Assembly (NCBI GenBank): GCA_023266115.1
Contig: JAHFRU010000025.1
Span: 1 to 34,461, forward strand
Length of the DNA stretch: 34,461 nucleotides
Direction: 5' to 3'
Source of the DNA: Gammaproteobacteria bacterium
GTDB taxonomy: Bacteria; Pseudomonadota; Gammaproteobacteria; VBWC01
The notes under the pieces were generated by a model. It saw only the letters and a list, made by a program, of their open reading frames with translations, did not search any database and was not told the origin of the DNA. The translations under genes and the position numbers were made by a program. This document shows positions 1-7,616 of the stretch, one piece after another (positions within the stretch are counted from its first letter, which is position 1; each line of letters begins with the position of its first letter).

Positions 1-60
1 CAATGGGCGTATCTTTTCAAACTGTTCACGACTCACATCACTGGGGTAGGTTCTGCGCAT
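1..60 (-). CDS. IS5-type transposase, N-terminal fragment (runs off window)
   Basis: Reading leftwards from an ATG at 60-58 the frame gives MRRTYPSDVSREQFEKIRPL, which matches the usual opening of IS5/IS4-type transposases (pattern: basic start, YPSD, then EQ-E-I-PL). The gene continues past base 1, so only 20 residues are visible and no catalytic residue can be checked. The call rests on this short N-terminal signature and on the terminus-like sequence just outside it. Confidence 0.6.
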   Translation of the reverse strand, partial: MRRTYPSDVSREQFEKIRPL

Positions 61-121
61 GGTCTCGCTTCGATTAAAACAGAAGCGTAAATCATAGACC
101 AAAGATCGTGAACAGGTTCTC
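1..121 (-). mobile_element. Right-hand end of an IS5-type insertion sequence
   Basis: The transposase start at 60 is followed outward by about 60 bp of AT-richer leader. This ends near 102-118 in a sequence that reads AGAACCTGTTCACGATCT on the minus strand, a form common at ends of IS5-group elements. The presumed outer edge falls at the stop codon (122-120) of the exonuclease gene, so the insertion may have fixed the last residues of that protein. The opposite end and the target duplication lie outside the window. Confidence 0.5.
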
Positions 122-1556
122 AGAGAAAAATCGCCGGTCTCTCCTGCCGTGTCGGAACACGCGGAACCCCGATCACGTCCAGCCCACGGCGCCGCCCGCC
201 GATGAACTTGCTCAGTATCCTGTAGGTATCCATATCGAATCGCGCCGACGCATGCCGCGTGATCGCCTCCAGCTCGGCCGCATCGTTGACTACACCGAGA
301 TAACACCACTGATCGACGACGTGAATATCCGCGCGCTCACTATCGGCGCCGGTTTCACGCACGCCGACAGGACCATCGTATGGCCAGGTCTGCAAACGAA
401 GCGGCTCCAGCGCCTCGCGCAGACGAACGCGGTGCTGCAGCGCGGATTCCTGACCGGTACACGCGCCGCGGCAGCGCTTCAGCTGCCAGCCGAAACAGGC
501 GCCGGTGCCTTGTTCGAGGCCGATCACCTTCAGACAAACCTGATGCGCCTGGGCAAGGGCGCGCAGTGCGCTCTGGCCCTGACGTACGGACCTGAACAGT
601 CCGTACAAATGCCGGGTATCGGCTAGCTCCAGCTGCCCGATCTCCACCAGTCGCGGCAGGGGCTCTTCCGCCGCGTCCCAGTAGAATCCAACCGCGCCCC
701 TGGTCTGCCGCAGACGACGGTTGCAGAGCGGCGCCATCGTCTTGATCAGTTCGACTTCCTTCAACAATGCGCCAAGCTCGCCGGCGGTTTCTATCCACTC
801 GATACGCCGGACCTGCAACGACAGCTGCGTGTCCTTGTTGTTTTGATGATCGCCGGAGAAATGCGCCATTACGCGTGAACGCAGACCCACGCTCTTGCCG
901 ACATACAGCGGTACATCCTTGTCGCCATAGAACAGATACACGCCCGGCCGGTCCGGGATGGCGTCCAATAACGACGCGTCGAGATGCGGCGGCATGCTGA
1001 CGCGCTGTTGTTGCGCGTCGAGCGCGCCCTGCACGGCATCCGCGCCTTTCTGCGCGACAAACGCGCGCAACAGGTCGTGCAACACCCGCGCGTCACCGAG
1101 CGCGCGGTGACGCGCGGTGCAATCCAGCCCGTGGCGTTGCATCAGCGCATCGAGATTGTGGCGCGCATGCTCGGCATACAGACTGCGCGACAATTTGACC
1201 GTACACACAGACACAGGATTAAACCGTTGCCCGAGGCGCCGAAACTCGTTGCGCAGAAAACCGTGATCGAAACGCGCGTTGTGCGCGACCATCACCCGCC
1301 CGGCCAGCCGGGCCGCGATCGCCGGCGCTACCTGTTCAAATGCCGGCGCATCGGCCACCATCTCATTGGTGATGCCGGTCAGCACCTGGATATATTCCGG
1401 AATCGACGCCTGCGGATTCACCAGCGTGCTCCACTGCTCGACGATCTCGCCGTCATCGACGAGCACGATACCGATTTCCGTGACACGGTCGTGCGTCGGC
1501 CGCGCGCCGGTGGTTTCGACATCGAGACAGGCAAGGCGGCGATATCGGTTCAGCAT
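120..1556 (-). CDS. DEDDh 3'-5' exonuclease fused to a GIY-YIG (UvrC/Cho-like) nuclease
   Basis: A 478-residue protein with two nuclease modules. Residues 1-170 are a DnaQ-like proofreading exonuclease fold: D and E in CLDVETTG near residue 12, the D of AHNARFDHGF, and H and D in HRALGDAR, giving the DEDDh set. Residues about 200-290 are a GIY-YIG domain (RPGVYLFYG then PLYVGKSVGLRSRV), followed by a UvrC-like segment (LCNRRLRQTRG). The family is known as epsilon-subunit-like exonuclease/GIY-YIG fusion proteins with a presumed DNA repair role; the substrate is not established from sequence. I chose the ATG at 1556 because homology begins there; the open frame extends 51 codons upstream without similarity. 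The 3' end abuts an IS end. Confidence 0.88.
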   Translation of the reverse strand: MLNRYRRLACLDVETTGARPTHDRVTEIGIVLVDDGEIVEQWSTLVNPQASIPEYIQVLTGITNEMVADAPAFEQVAPAIAARLAGRVMVAHNARFDHGFLRNEFRRLGQRFNPVSVCTVKLSRSLYAEHARHNLDALMQRHGLDCTARHRALGDARVLHDLLRAFVAQKGADAVQGALDAQQQRVSMPPHLDASLLDAIPDRPGVYLFYGDKDVPLYVGKSVGLRSRVMAHFSGDHQNNKDTQLSLQVRRIEWIETAGELGALLKEVELIKTMAPLCNRRLRQTRGAVGFYWDAAEEPLPRLVEIGQLELADTRHLYGLFRSVRQGQSALRALAQAHQVCLKVIGLEQGTGACFGWQLKRCRGACTGQESALQHRVRLREALEPLRLQTWPYDGPVGVRETGADSERADIHVVDQWCYLGVVNDAAELEAITRHASARFDMDTYRILSKFIGGRRRGLDVIGVPRVPTRQERPAIFL

Positions 1557-1659
1557 TGTCAGGGACACATCCGCAATAAGGAGATGGAGGCAACCACAGG
1601 ATAGTACCGCAAAAGCAGTGGCTGCCGGTGCACCGGCTCGCCCTATCGTTATTGTCCAG

Positions 1660-2484
1660 TCACGTCCAACCTGCCGGATCCACGTGATAATAGCCACGCA
1701 ACGCTGCATACAGTTCGCGATGTTCGCGCGCCAGCTCGCGCGGCTTTTCGAAAAACGTCTCGGTGGCGACCGCGAAGAACTCCGCCGGCTCCGTTGCGCC
1801 GTAGGGGTTCAATACCGTTTCCCGGCCGGCCTCGATGTCGGTGAGCAAGCGGTCGTATTCGCGCTGGAATACGTTCGCCCAGGTGGCCGCAGCCGCCGCC
1901 GAACTGAGTAAGGGCGCGCCGTCGCCCCCGCCGATCTCGAAATCCAGCTGATGGGCAAACTCGTGCAGCACGACGTTGCCGCCGTCCTCGAAGTTGCTGG
2001 CGCCGTATTCCACGTCATCCCACGATAAAATCACCGGGCCGCGCTCCCACGCCTCACCGGCACGCTCCTGCGTTTCCGCGGACACGATGCCGGCGCCATC
2101 CTCTTCCTGATGATCCACCGCATACGTGGATGGGTAGACCAGAATCGTTCGGAACAACGGGAACATCGTCGTCTCGCGATTCAACAACAACAGGCACGCC
2201 TGGGCCGCTACCACCACGCGGACAGCCTCCGTGATCTCAAATCCGCCGCGACCGACGAAGGTCTTGTCCGCCAGAAAAACCAGGACCAGACCATGCAGCT
2301 GCTCACGCAACTCCATGGGCAACCGCCGATACACCGGCATGCGGTCTTTCAGGATGGCGAGCCACGCGGACGGAAACCGCTGCGCCCCGATACGCGCATG
2401 GCGGCGCCGGCGGATCGCGGGAGCACCGAGGATCCATGCGATAATCAGGACACCGCCAGCGACAGCCACCAGCAACACTTCCAC
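1660..2484 (-). CDS. mtfA: MtfA-like zinc metallopeptidase (M90)
   Basis: A 274-residue protein, close to the roughly 265 residues of E. coli MtfA. It carries the zinc motif HEFAHQLD followed by an acidic/glycine stretch, and the conserved tail EFFAVATETFFEKP with a downstream glutamate ligand. A hydrophobic segment near the N-terminus (LLVAVAGGVLIIAWIL) could anchor it. MtfA in enterobacteria binds the Mlc repressor and so affects PTS glucose uptake; whether that holds here is inference. The open frame runs far upstream antisense to the GST gene. I chose GTG at 2484 because GGAGG lies 6 bases before it and homology starts there; an ATG one base upstream is out of frame. Confidence 0.85.
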   Translation of the reverse strand: MEVLLVAVAGGVLIIAWILGAPAIRRRRHARIGAQRFPSAWLAILKDRMPVYRRLPMELREQLHGLVLVFLADKTFVGRGGFEITEAVRVVVAAQACLLLLNRETTMFPLFRTILVYPSTYAVDHQEEDGAGIVSAETQERAGEAWERGPVILSWDDVEYGASNFEDGGNVVLHEFAHQLDFEIGGGDGAPLLSSAAAAATWANVFQREYDRLLTDIEAGRETVLNPYGATEPAEFFAVATETFFEKPRELAREHRELYAALRGYYHVDPAGWT

Positions 2485-2712
2485 ATCAAACCTCCGGCGC
2501 TTGACAGCATGTTGTACTGTCGCGATGCGCCACCCGCGGGCTAACGCCGACCGGGAGCTGCGACCGTTCAATTTATCATAACCGGCTAGCAAAACAGGCG
2601 ACGACCAGGTCTCCGTGAGACCGTTATCACGCACCACTTGCCGCGGACATGCAATCGCTATAGTGTCTGTAACGCGCCGCCTGACGCCGCGTATACGATA
2701 CTGGAGCCTGCC

Positions 2713-3315
2713 ATGAAATTGTACGGATCGCTGACCTCGCCCTACGTGCGCAAGGTGCGCATCGTCGTGTTGGAACACCGGCAGGACTGCGAGTTTATCG
2801 TCGAGGGCCCGATGGATCTCGCCGGCAACGTCGCGCGGCTCAATCCGCTCGGCAAGGTCCCGGTGCTGGTCCGTTCCGATGGCGAGGTCATGTTCGATTC
2901 GCCAATGATCGTCGAATATCTCGACGGCCTCGCCGCAACACCGTTGATTCCAACAGGCGATGAACGCTGGCGGGCGCAACGCTGGCATGCGCTCGGACAG
3001 GGCATGGTCGACGCCACCGTGACGCGCATGATGGAAACCCGGCGTGCCGCCGAAAAACAGGATCCCGGCGTGATTGGCCGCCAGGAAGACAAGATCGCTG
3101 TGGCATTACGCTTCGCAGATGATCATATCGGGACAGGGGAGTTCCTGATCAACGAGGCATTCAGCATCGCGGATATTTCGCTCGGCGGCGCGCTGGCGTA
3201 TCTCGATTTGCGCTACACGCGTGACTGGCACAGCGCATATCCGCGCCTGTCGCGCTGGTTCGGCGCCATCAACAGCCGGCCATCATTTATGGAAACTGCG
3301 CCACCGTCGGGCTGA
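2713..3315 (+). CDS. Glutathione S-transferase family protein (YibF-like)
   Basis: A 200-residue protein. Residues 1-80 form the thioredoxin-like half, opening MKLYGSLTSPYVRKVRIV, where the S/P/Y region is the glutathione site seen in YibF-type GSTs. The segment GKVPVLVRSDGEVMFDSPMIVEYLD has the cis-Pro and the Asp-Ser pair that hold the glutathione gamma-glutamate. Residues 90-200 are the helical domain, with FSIADISLGGALAYLDLR. It probably conjugates or reduces a thiol substrate in the cytoplasm; the substrate is unknown. The start is the ATG at 2713 with GGAG about 7 bases upstream; the open frame begins earlier without similarity. It is divergent from mtfA. Confidence 0.88.
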   Translation: MKLYGSLTSPYVRKVRIVVLEHRQDCEFIVEGPMDLAGNVARLNPLGKVPVLVRSDGEVMFDSPMIVEYLDGLAATPLIPTGDERWRAQRWHALGQGMVDATVTRMMETRRAAEKQDPGVIGRQEDKIAVALRFADDHIGTGEFLINEAFSIADISLGGALAYLDLRYTRDWHSAYPRLSRWFGAINSRPSFMETAPPSG

Positions 3316-3349
3316 CCGACAGGCGTTACGACCCCCCACCCCCGAACAA

Positions 3350-4214
3350 CAGTGTCTTTTGCGCTGATCTCCGTCCGGGCATAGCGACCGACAAGCGCGC
3401 AGGCCGCAACCATTGAGCTGGCCAGCCCGACGAAACCGGCCGTATTGCGCGAACTCGACACCTCCGAAGGCTGAACAGTTGCCCGCCGGCGGACCGTCGG
3501 CTGAGCCGAATGAAGGACGACGTCCGCCGGTGGCAGGAGATAGTGCCGGTCGCGTACCATGTCGACGACTGGAACAGCCTCGCTGGCGCGACCGGTTTTC
3601 GGATGCCGGCTACTCAGCGCGACAAAGCGGTTATCAGAAACGTGATTATCTAAGAGGCTGTCGAAAAACAGCCTGTGTGCGGTGCCGGGGCGCACCGCCA
3701 TTGTTCAAACAGGGTTTTATCTGTTTGAACAATGAAGCAAAGCACCCCTATCAAATTAATAGGGGTGCACTTTTTGCTTTGCGCGCTGGAAAAGACCATG
3801 GATGGACTTTTTCAACATCCTGCTAAAGGTGATCTGCACACCCGGCTGGATCAATAACGGCCGCGGCTGTCCGCCGCGACCACCGATACCGGCGTACTCA
3901 AGGCCGTGATCGGCAGCACCAGTGCCAGCGCAGAGTTCACGCCATCGCGCCCACTGCCGACACCGCTGCTACTGAATGTCGCATTTCCGGGCTTCGATCT
4001 CGTCACCGACGTGGCCGCCGGCGATAACGTTAGCAAACGGCTCCAGCACAACTTTATGGTGCTCGCCGTTCAGCAATATCGGCAGGCACCCGGTGACGAC
4101 CGGCATCACTGGCCGCTCGATGGCCTCACTACCGCGATCCCGGCCGATGCCACCGGTATCGCGTTGTCGGTAGATCCGACGCCGCTGCAGGCGACCGGCG
4201 GCTGGCTACGGTAA
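3350..4214 (+). pseudogene. DUF1223 thioredoxin-like secreted protein, frameshifted and interrupted
   Basis: Three reading frames must be joined to recover a DUF1223 protein. The first gives ELDTSEG up to about 3473. The second, after a one-base loss, gives GCNSCPPADRRLSRMKDD and VPVAYHVDDWNSLA (the family's CxxC and HVDYW motifs) to about 3583. The third gives WRDRFSDAGYSARQSGYQKRDYL up to 3650. A hairpin-rich element then occupies 3653-3823. After it come CTPGWINNG, another frameshift near 3885, and a final frame to the stop at 4212-4214 ending PLQATGGWL. Removing the element with one TA restores a good alignment. DUF1223 proteins are usually exported thioredoxin-fold proteins of unknown role. 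Start is uncertain; a GTG near 3354 is followed by an in-frame stop. Confidence 0.8.
3653..3823. mobile_element. 171-bp MITE-like element made of stacked hairpins, flanked by TA
   Basis: The element interrupts the DUF1223 pseudogene between two TA dinucleotides (3651-3652 and 3824-3825). Its ends are imperfect inverted repeats: left AGAGGCTGTCGAAAAACAGC, right (reversed) GCAGGATGTTGAAAAAGTCC. Inside are four perfect stems: 3655-3661/3668-3674, 3679-3685/3692-3698, 3700-3712/3721-3733 (13 bp) and 3742-3751/3759-3768, the last nested in GCAAAGC/GCTTTGC. It encodes no protein of note. TA duplication is typical of IS630/Tc1-mariner elements, but the parent transposase is not visible here. Confidence 0.65.
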
Positions 4215-4361
4215 CAATTTTTTTTGATTCTGGTGCCACCGGCTGGCGACAGTCACCCGGCAAACGGACAGTATTTTCCCGACCGCACGACTCTGTTGTT
4301 ATTGCCAGGGAACCGGCGTATCAATATGAGCAGGCACACAACCTTGTGAAGGAGCGACGCC

Positions 4362-4625
4362 ATGAGCAAAGGATTGTTTAATCTCGACACCCTGGTGGAA
4401 GGGCTGCAACAACAACGTGATGAGATCAAGGTTCAGCTGCATCTCGCCAAGGCCGAGGCCCGCGACGAATGGGCAGAGACGGAAAAGAAGCTCGAACAAC
4501 TGAAGACCAAGGCAAGCCGCATCCGCGAGGAAGCGGGCGCGGCATCAAGCGATGTGATTGAAGCGGCAAAACGGGTGGCCGAGGAAATCAAGCGCGGCTA
4601 CGCGCGCATCCGCAAGCAGATCTAG
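4362..4625 (+). CDS. Small charged coiled-coil protein, function unknown
   Basis: An 87-residue protein with no signal peptide or membrane segment. Almost the whole chain from about residue 10 to 87 is predicted helix rich in E, K, Q and A with heptad-like spacing (GLQQQRDEIKVQLHLAKAEARDE and onward), which suggests a coiled coil. AAGGAG lies about 8 bases before the ATG, so translation looks genuine. I do not recognise a named family. The gene stands alone between the DUF1223 pseudogene and the convergent mutarotase gene. Confidence 0.75.
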   Translation: MSKGLFNLDTLVEGLQQQRDEIKVQLHLAKAEARDEWAETEKKLEQLKTKASRIREEAGAASSDVIEAAKRVAEEIKRGYARIRKQI

Positions 4626-4747
4626 ACGATCGGCGTACCGCATGGCTATCCTGCGCGACGCGATGCAAGCGGTCGAACAATCCCGGCAGTTTATCTGCTG
4701 CGATTCTGCACCCGGGCATCTTGACCGGAACATCGCAGGCCACCCGG

Positions 4748-5647
4748 TTATTTTGCAACGCGGTAACCGACCGACAGCCGGTGCTCGGCGCCGGGCGCCA
4801 GGGTGACGGCATTCTCCGCCGTGTTCGCGCTTTCAACGCACACCATGCCGAGGTAGCCATCCTCGCCCATGTCACCCATTTTTTTTGCCTTGTCTATCCA
4901 CGGATTCCACACCACGGTCGAGTGACTGCCGGACTTGGTGATATGAATGCGCCGCTGCCACTCGGCGTCGTCGATAATGCACTCCGCCTCCGTGTTTACA
5001 TAAACGCGGTCGGTCTCGCCGGTAAACAGCACCGGCCCGATCTGTTGCCGGCGCTGCGCCGCGCCCACCTTGTCGAGATACTCCGCGCCGTCGAGCCCGT
5101 TTACCTTGACCTTGCGCACGTCGCCGACCGCGAAATAGGTGTGCAATGCCTCCGTAAGGGTGAGCGGCTTTTTGCCGGCGTTACGCGTCACCAGCTCCAG
5201 CTCCAGCGTATTGCTCACCGTCACATGCAACTCCACCGGGCTTGCATGGGGCCACTGCCTGCGCGTGATATCGTTCTCGATCAGTTCGAACGCCAGGCGC
5301 ACCCGGCCGTCGATCAACGGCCCGGCCCTGGTCACCCGCCACGGCACTGTGCGCGCGTACCCGTGCGCCGGGTAGCCCGACTCGGAGGCATGCGTCCCGA
5401 ACCACGGCCAGCACACCGGCGCGCCACCGCGTACCGACTTGCCCGGCACAAACTTCGCGTCATTCGACAGCCAGATCACCGGCTTTTCGCCGTCCGGCGC
5501 CCACGCGATCACCTGCGCTCCCTGCAGCGCGATTGTCGCCCTGCCGTGCGCGGCCGTCACCTCGGCAAAACCGACCCCGGCATACTCGCTGAAAGTCAAC
5601 GCGCCGGGGATACCAAAACGCGTGTTCAATTCCGCTACGTCTGTCAT
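4748..5647 (-). CDS. D-hexose-6-phosphate mutarotase (glucose-6-phosphate 1-epimerase)
   Basis: A 299-residue aldose 1-epimerase-fold protein of the YeaD/HPM type. It interconverts the alpha and beta anomers of glucose-6-phosphate and related sugar phosphates in the cytoplasm. Visible family signatures are ATIALQGAQVIAW, PVIWLSNDAKF, the phosphate-site region RGGAPVCWPWFG, PAHGYARTVPW (active-site His), LTEALHTYFAVGDV and VVWNPWIDKAKKMGDMG, then the C-terminal APGAEHRLSVGYRV. Length fits the family. The ATG at 5647 is preceded by GGGAGCGG. It runs convergent with the coiled-coil gene, with a 122-bp gap holding nothing I recognise. Confidence 0.92.
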   Translation of the reverse strand: MTDVAELNTRFGIPGALTFSEYAGVGFAEVTAAHGRATIALQGAQVIAWAPDGEKPVIWLSNDAKFVPGKSVRGGAPVCWPWFGTHASESGYPAHGYARTVPWRVTRAGPLIDGRVRLAFELIENDITRRQWPHASPVELHVTVSNTLELELVTRNAGKKPLTLTEALHTYFAVGDVRKVKVNGLDGAEYLDKVGAAQRRQQIGPVLFTGETDRVYVNTEAECIIDDAEWQRRIHITKSGSHSTVVWNPWIDKAKKMGDMGEDGYLGMVCVESANTAENAVTLAPGAEHRLSVGYRVAK

Positions 5648-5783
5648 CGCCGCTCCCTCACTATGGTCCTTGCCTCATTGCTCAGACAGGAATCCGGATA
5701 CTGGCCCCGGGCAACGCTTCCCGCATTGAGGCCGCTACAAAGCCGAATCAAACCTTCGATGTACGCGCACAACGTAACGGGCG

Positions 5784-5879
5784 TTACGCGCCCGGTATCC
5801 CGATCGGCCCTGGCATGTCCGGAACGATCGAACAACCGGCCAGCCAGACAAGTAATACAGCCGCCACGACTATTCTCAT
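5784..5879 (-). CDS. Putative 31-residue lipoprotein
   Basis: A short frame with the look of a tiny lipoprotein: MRIVVAAVLLVWLAGC is a hydrophobic leader ending in a lipobox (LAGC), followed by a Pro/Gly/Ile-rich tail of 15 residues (SIVPDMPGPIGIPGA). Cleavage at Cys16 would leave a 16-residue lipid-anchored peptide. GAGGGAA lies about 7 bases before the ATG. The stop codon sits in a 7-bp inverted repeat (CGTAACG/CGTTACG). It lies 136 bp upstream of the mutarotase gene on the same strand. Very short, so the call depends on the lipobox and ribosome site. Confidence 0.55.
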   Translation of the reverse strand: MRIVVAAVLLVWLAGCSIVPDMPGPIGIPGA

Positions 5880-5922
5880 CACCGTTCCCTCGCGGTTGAT
5901 CCGGTGTTTACGGGCCCGCAGC

Positions 5923-6411
5923 TTAATGCTGATGCCCGCCCGCGCCGTGCGCATGGCCATGCGTCAGTTCCTCGGCCGTCGCGGCGCGCACGCCGACCAC
6001 TTCGACATCAAACACCAGCGTCTTGCCGGCCAGCGGATGATTCGTATCGACGTCCACGGTTTTCAATCCGGCCTTGACGACGATTACGTCGCGCGGGCCA
6101 TGATCGGTATTGACCTGAACCGCCATGCCTGGTTTTAGTTTCTTCGCGGCGCGACCGACCACATGCTTGAGCGACACCCGCTGTACCGCATCATCCTGCC
6201 GCTGCCCGTACGCCTGCTCCGGCGGCAACGTCACCGACAAGGTGTCGCCGGCCTGCTTGCCGGCCAGCGCCGCTTCCAGCCCGACCAGCATACCGCGATG
6301 CCCGTGCAGATACACCAGCGGCTGACCGTCGTGCGAATCCTCAAATACTGCCTCACCGGGCTCACTCAATCGGTAATGAAACGACACCACCGAATTCTTC
6401 TCAATCAACAT
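5923..6411 (-). CDS. slyD: FKBP-type peptidyl-prolyl isomerase, SlyD-like
   Basis: A 162-residue SlyD-type protein: split FKBP domain ([20 protein letters not shown] at the N-terminus, [12 protein letters not shown], and [14 protein letters not shown] at the end) with the inserted chaperone flap between about residues 70 and 120. The His-rich tail [12 protein letters not shown] is a shorter form of the metal-binding tail of E. coli SlyD. Known roles of the family are proline isomerisation, chaperone action and nickel/metal handling for hydrogenase. I chose ATG 6411 ([11 protein letters not shown]); the open frame runs 42 codons further without homology. It is divergent from the YkgJ-like gene across 147 bp. 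Confidence 0.92.
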   Translation of the reverse strand: MLIEKNSVVSFHYRLSEPGEAVFEDSHDGQPLVYLHGHRGMLVGLEAALAGKQAGDTLSVTLPPEQAYGQRQDDAVQRVSLKHVVGRAAKKLKPGMAVQVNTDHGPRDVIVVKAGLKTVDVDTNHPLAGKTLVFDVEVVGVRAATAEELTHGHAHGAGGHQH

Positions 6412-6558
6412 GCCTGCTCTCCACCCTCTGTCATTAAACCCTGCGGCAAGGCCAGTCAGCCGGACCGACTTTACCGGCCGGGATACCGCGCTTGCTTTCC
6501 CCGGCGTGCCAGCAATAATAGCGGGCTTTATGTTCACCTACCAAGCGTTATCGAGGGC

Positions 6559-6954
6559 ATGTCCGTGTCCGTGATTGCGATCAATCCCTGCCTGAACTGC
6601 GGTGCGTGCTGCGCCTATTATCGCATCAGCTTTTACTGGGCGGAGGCCGCGCCGGAACTCGGCGGCACCGTGCCCCCCGAGTTTACCGAACAGTTGACGT
6701 CGACCCGCGCGGCGATGAAGGGAACCCACGGCAGGAATCCGCGCTGCGTCTGCCTGGCCGGCGCGGTCGGTGAACCGGTGCATTGCGCGATCTACCCGCA
6801 GCGCCCTGGCGCCTGTCGCGAATTCGAATACAGCTGGAAGAACGGACAACCTAACGAAAGGTGCGATCAGGCCCGCGCTGCCCATGGCCTGCCGCCATTA
6901 CCGGGGCCCGCTCCGGTCACACCGGATCACCCGATCGCGCCCGAGGCGGCATAG
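6559..6954 (+). CDS. YkgJ family cysteine-cluster protein
   Basis: A 131-residue protein opening [20 protein letters not shown]. The family signature is a set of cysteines, here CxxCGACC near residues 11-17, CVCL near 60, HCAIY and [10 protein letters not shown] near 75-95, and a final NERC. These fit a zinc or Fe-S binding domain of the UPF0153/YkgJ group whose biochemical role is not known. The ATG at 6559 has GAGGG close upstream. The open frame extends upstream antisense to slyD, but similarity starts only at this Met. Confidence 0.85.
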   Translation: MSVSVIAINPCLNCGACCAYYRISFYWAEAAPELGGTVPPEFTEQLTSTRAAMKGTHGRNPRCVCLAGAVGEPVHCAIYPQRPGACREFEYSWKNGQPNERCDQARAAHGLPPLPGPAPVTPDHPIAPEAA

Positions 6955-6998
6955 CGTTTCGTGCGGTGGGTCACTAAAACCCGCAAGCGACATTTCCG

Positions 6999-7014
6999 AC
7001 AATGTCGACATTGT
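6999..7014. promoter_or_regulatory. Perfect 16-bp palindrome, candidate activator site
   Basis: ACAATGTCGACATTGT is a perfect palindrome located about 95 bp upstream of the -24 element at 7107. That is a normal place for an upstream activating sequence of a sigma-54-dependent activator, and such an activator is encoded at 7617. The link between this site and that protein is inference. Confidence 0.5.
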
Positions 7015-7106
7015 GCGGCGACATCTTCCGTTTTCATTGCCAGAGCTACCTCGCTGCAAAAAATTTTTCGCTATTGGTTCATGCGCTTGGAAAGAACCGG
7101 CCGCAT

Positions 7107-7121
7107 TGGCACGACGATTGC
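7107..7121 (+). promoter_or_regulatory. Sigma-54 (-24/-12) promoter
   Basis: TGGCACGACGATTGC matches the sigma-54 consensus TGGCACG-N4-TTGC exactly, with the invariant GG and GC 10 bases apart. Transcription would begin near 7133, about 15 bases before the AGGAG of the next gene. Together with the activator gene 500 bp downstream this is strong evidence for sigma-54 control. Confidence 0.75.
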
Positions 7122-7161
7122 GACAGGCTTGAGTGCCACACACTCACAGGAGCACATGACC

Positions 7162-7410
7162 ATGGCTGAAAATCTGTCAAACAGCGAAGCAATCCTGCGC
7201 TACTCCGCGAGCTTGCTAGTCAGCATCGCCACGCTGTCGCTCGATCTTGCACCAGAGTGGATCGCCCTCGCCTCGTTTAGCATCTGCTATCTGGCATTCA
7301 CCGCGATGATGCAGCGCGATCCGCTGTACGGCTTAATCAGCGTACTCGCCAGAAAGGCCACCGCGAAAACCCCGATACCATCCGGTGTCAACGCCCCTGC
7401 CACGCTGTAA
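7162..7410 (+). CDS. Small inner-membrane protein, DUF2892-like
   Basis: An 82-residue protein with two hydrophobic stretches (ASLLVSIATLSLDL and WIALASFSICYLAFTAMM) separated by a short turn, then RDPLYGLISVLARK. This layout resembles the two-helix DUF2892/YgaP membrane module, whose usual CPLY motif appears here as DPLY, lacking the cysteine. AGGAG ends 9 bases before the ATG at 7162 and 3 bases before an ATG at 7156, so I prefer 7162. It is the only gene directly behind the sigma-54 promoter and ends in a hairpin at 7449-7477. Function unknown. Confidence 0.7.
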   Translation: MAENLSNSEAILRYSASLLVSIATLSLDLAPEWIALASFSICYLAFTAMMQRDPLYGLISVLARKATAKTPIPSGVNAPATL

Positions 7411-7448
7411 ACCCTCATAACAACAAAATATTCCACCCCGCCCCCTTT

Positions 7449-7477
7449 CCGGACCGAGCCACCCCTGCTTGGTCCGG
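7449..7477 (+). terminator. Probable hairpin terminator
   Basis: CCGGACC pairs with GGTCCGG and the stem continues AGC/GCT past one mismatch, with a short C-rich loop. The following tract (TCCTTCATT) is only weakly T-rich. It lies 39 bp after the small membrane protein gene. Confidence 0.5.
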
Positions 7478-7514
7478 TCCTTCATTGCCACGCGCCGGCA
7501 CGAACGAGTGATCA

Positions 7515-7529
7515 TGGCATTTAAAATGC
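7515..7529 (+). promoter_or_regulatory. Weak sigma-54-like site overlapping a palindrome
   Basis: TGGCATTTAAAATGC keeps the TGGCA and TGC blocks with GG and GC 10 bases apart, but the -12 half is ATGC rather than TTGC. The same bases form the palindrome GCATTT-A-AAATGC. It lies 88 bp upstream of the activator gene and could be a promoter, an operator, or both. Confidence 0.35.
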
Positions 7530-7616
7530 ACGCCCGAAGATTGATGGAATGTCATCAAGCCTTAAGAACCATGTCTCATTATCCGGTGTGACGCACTGTT
7601 ATCTTACCGAGGAACC

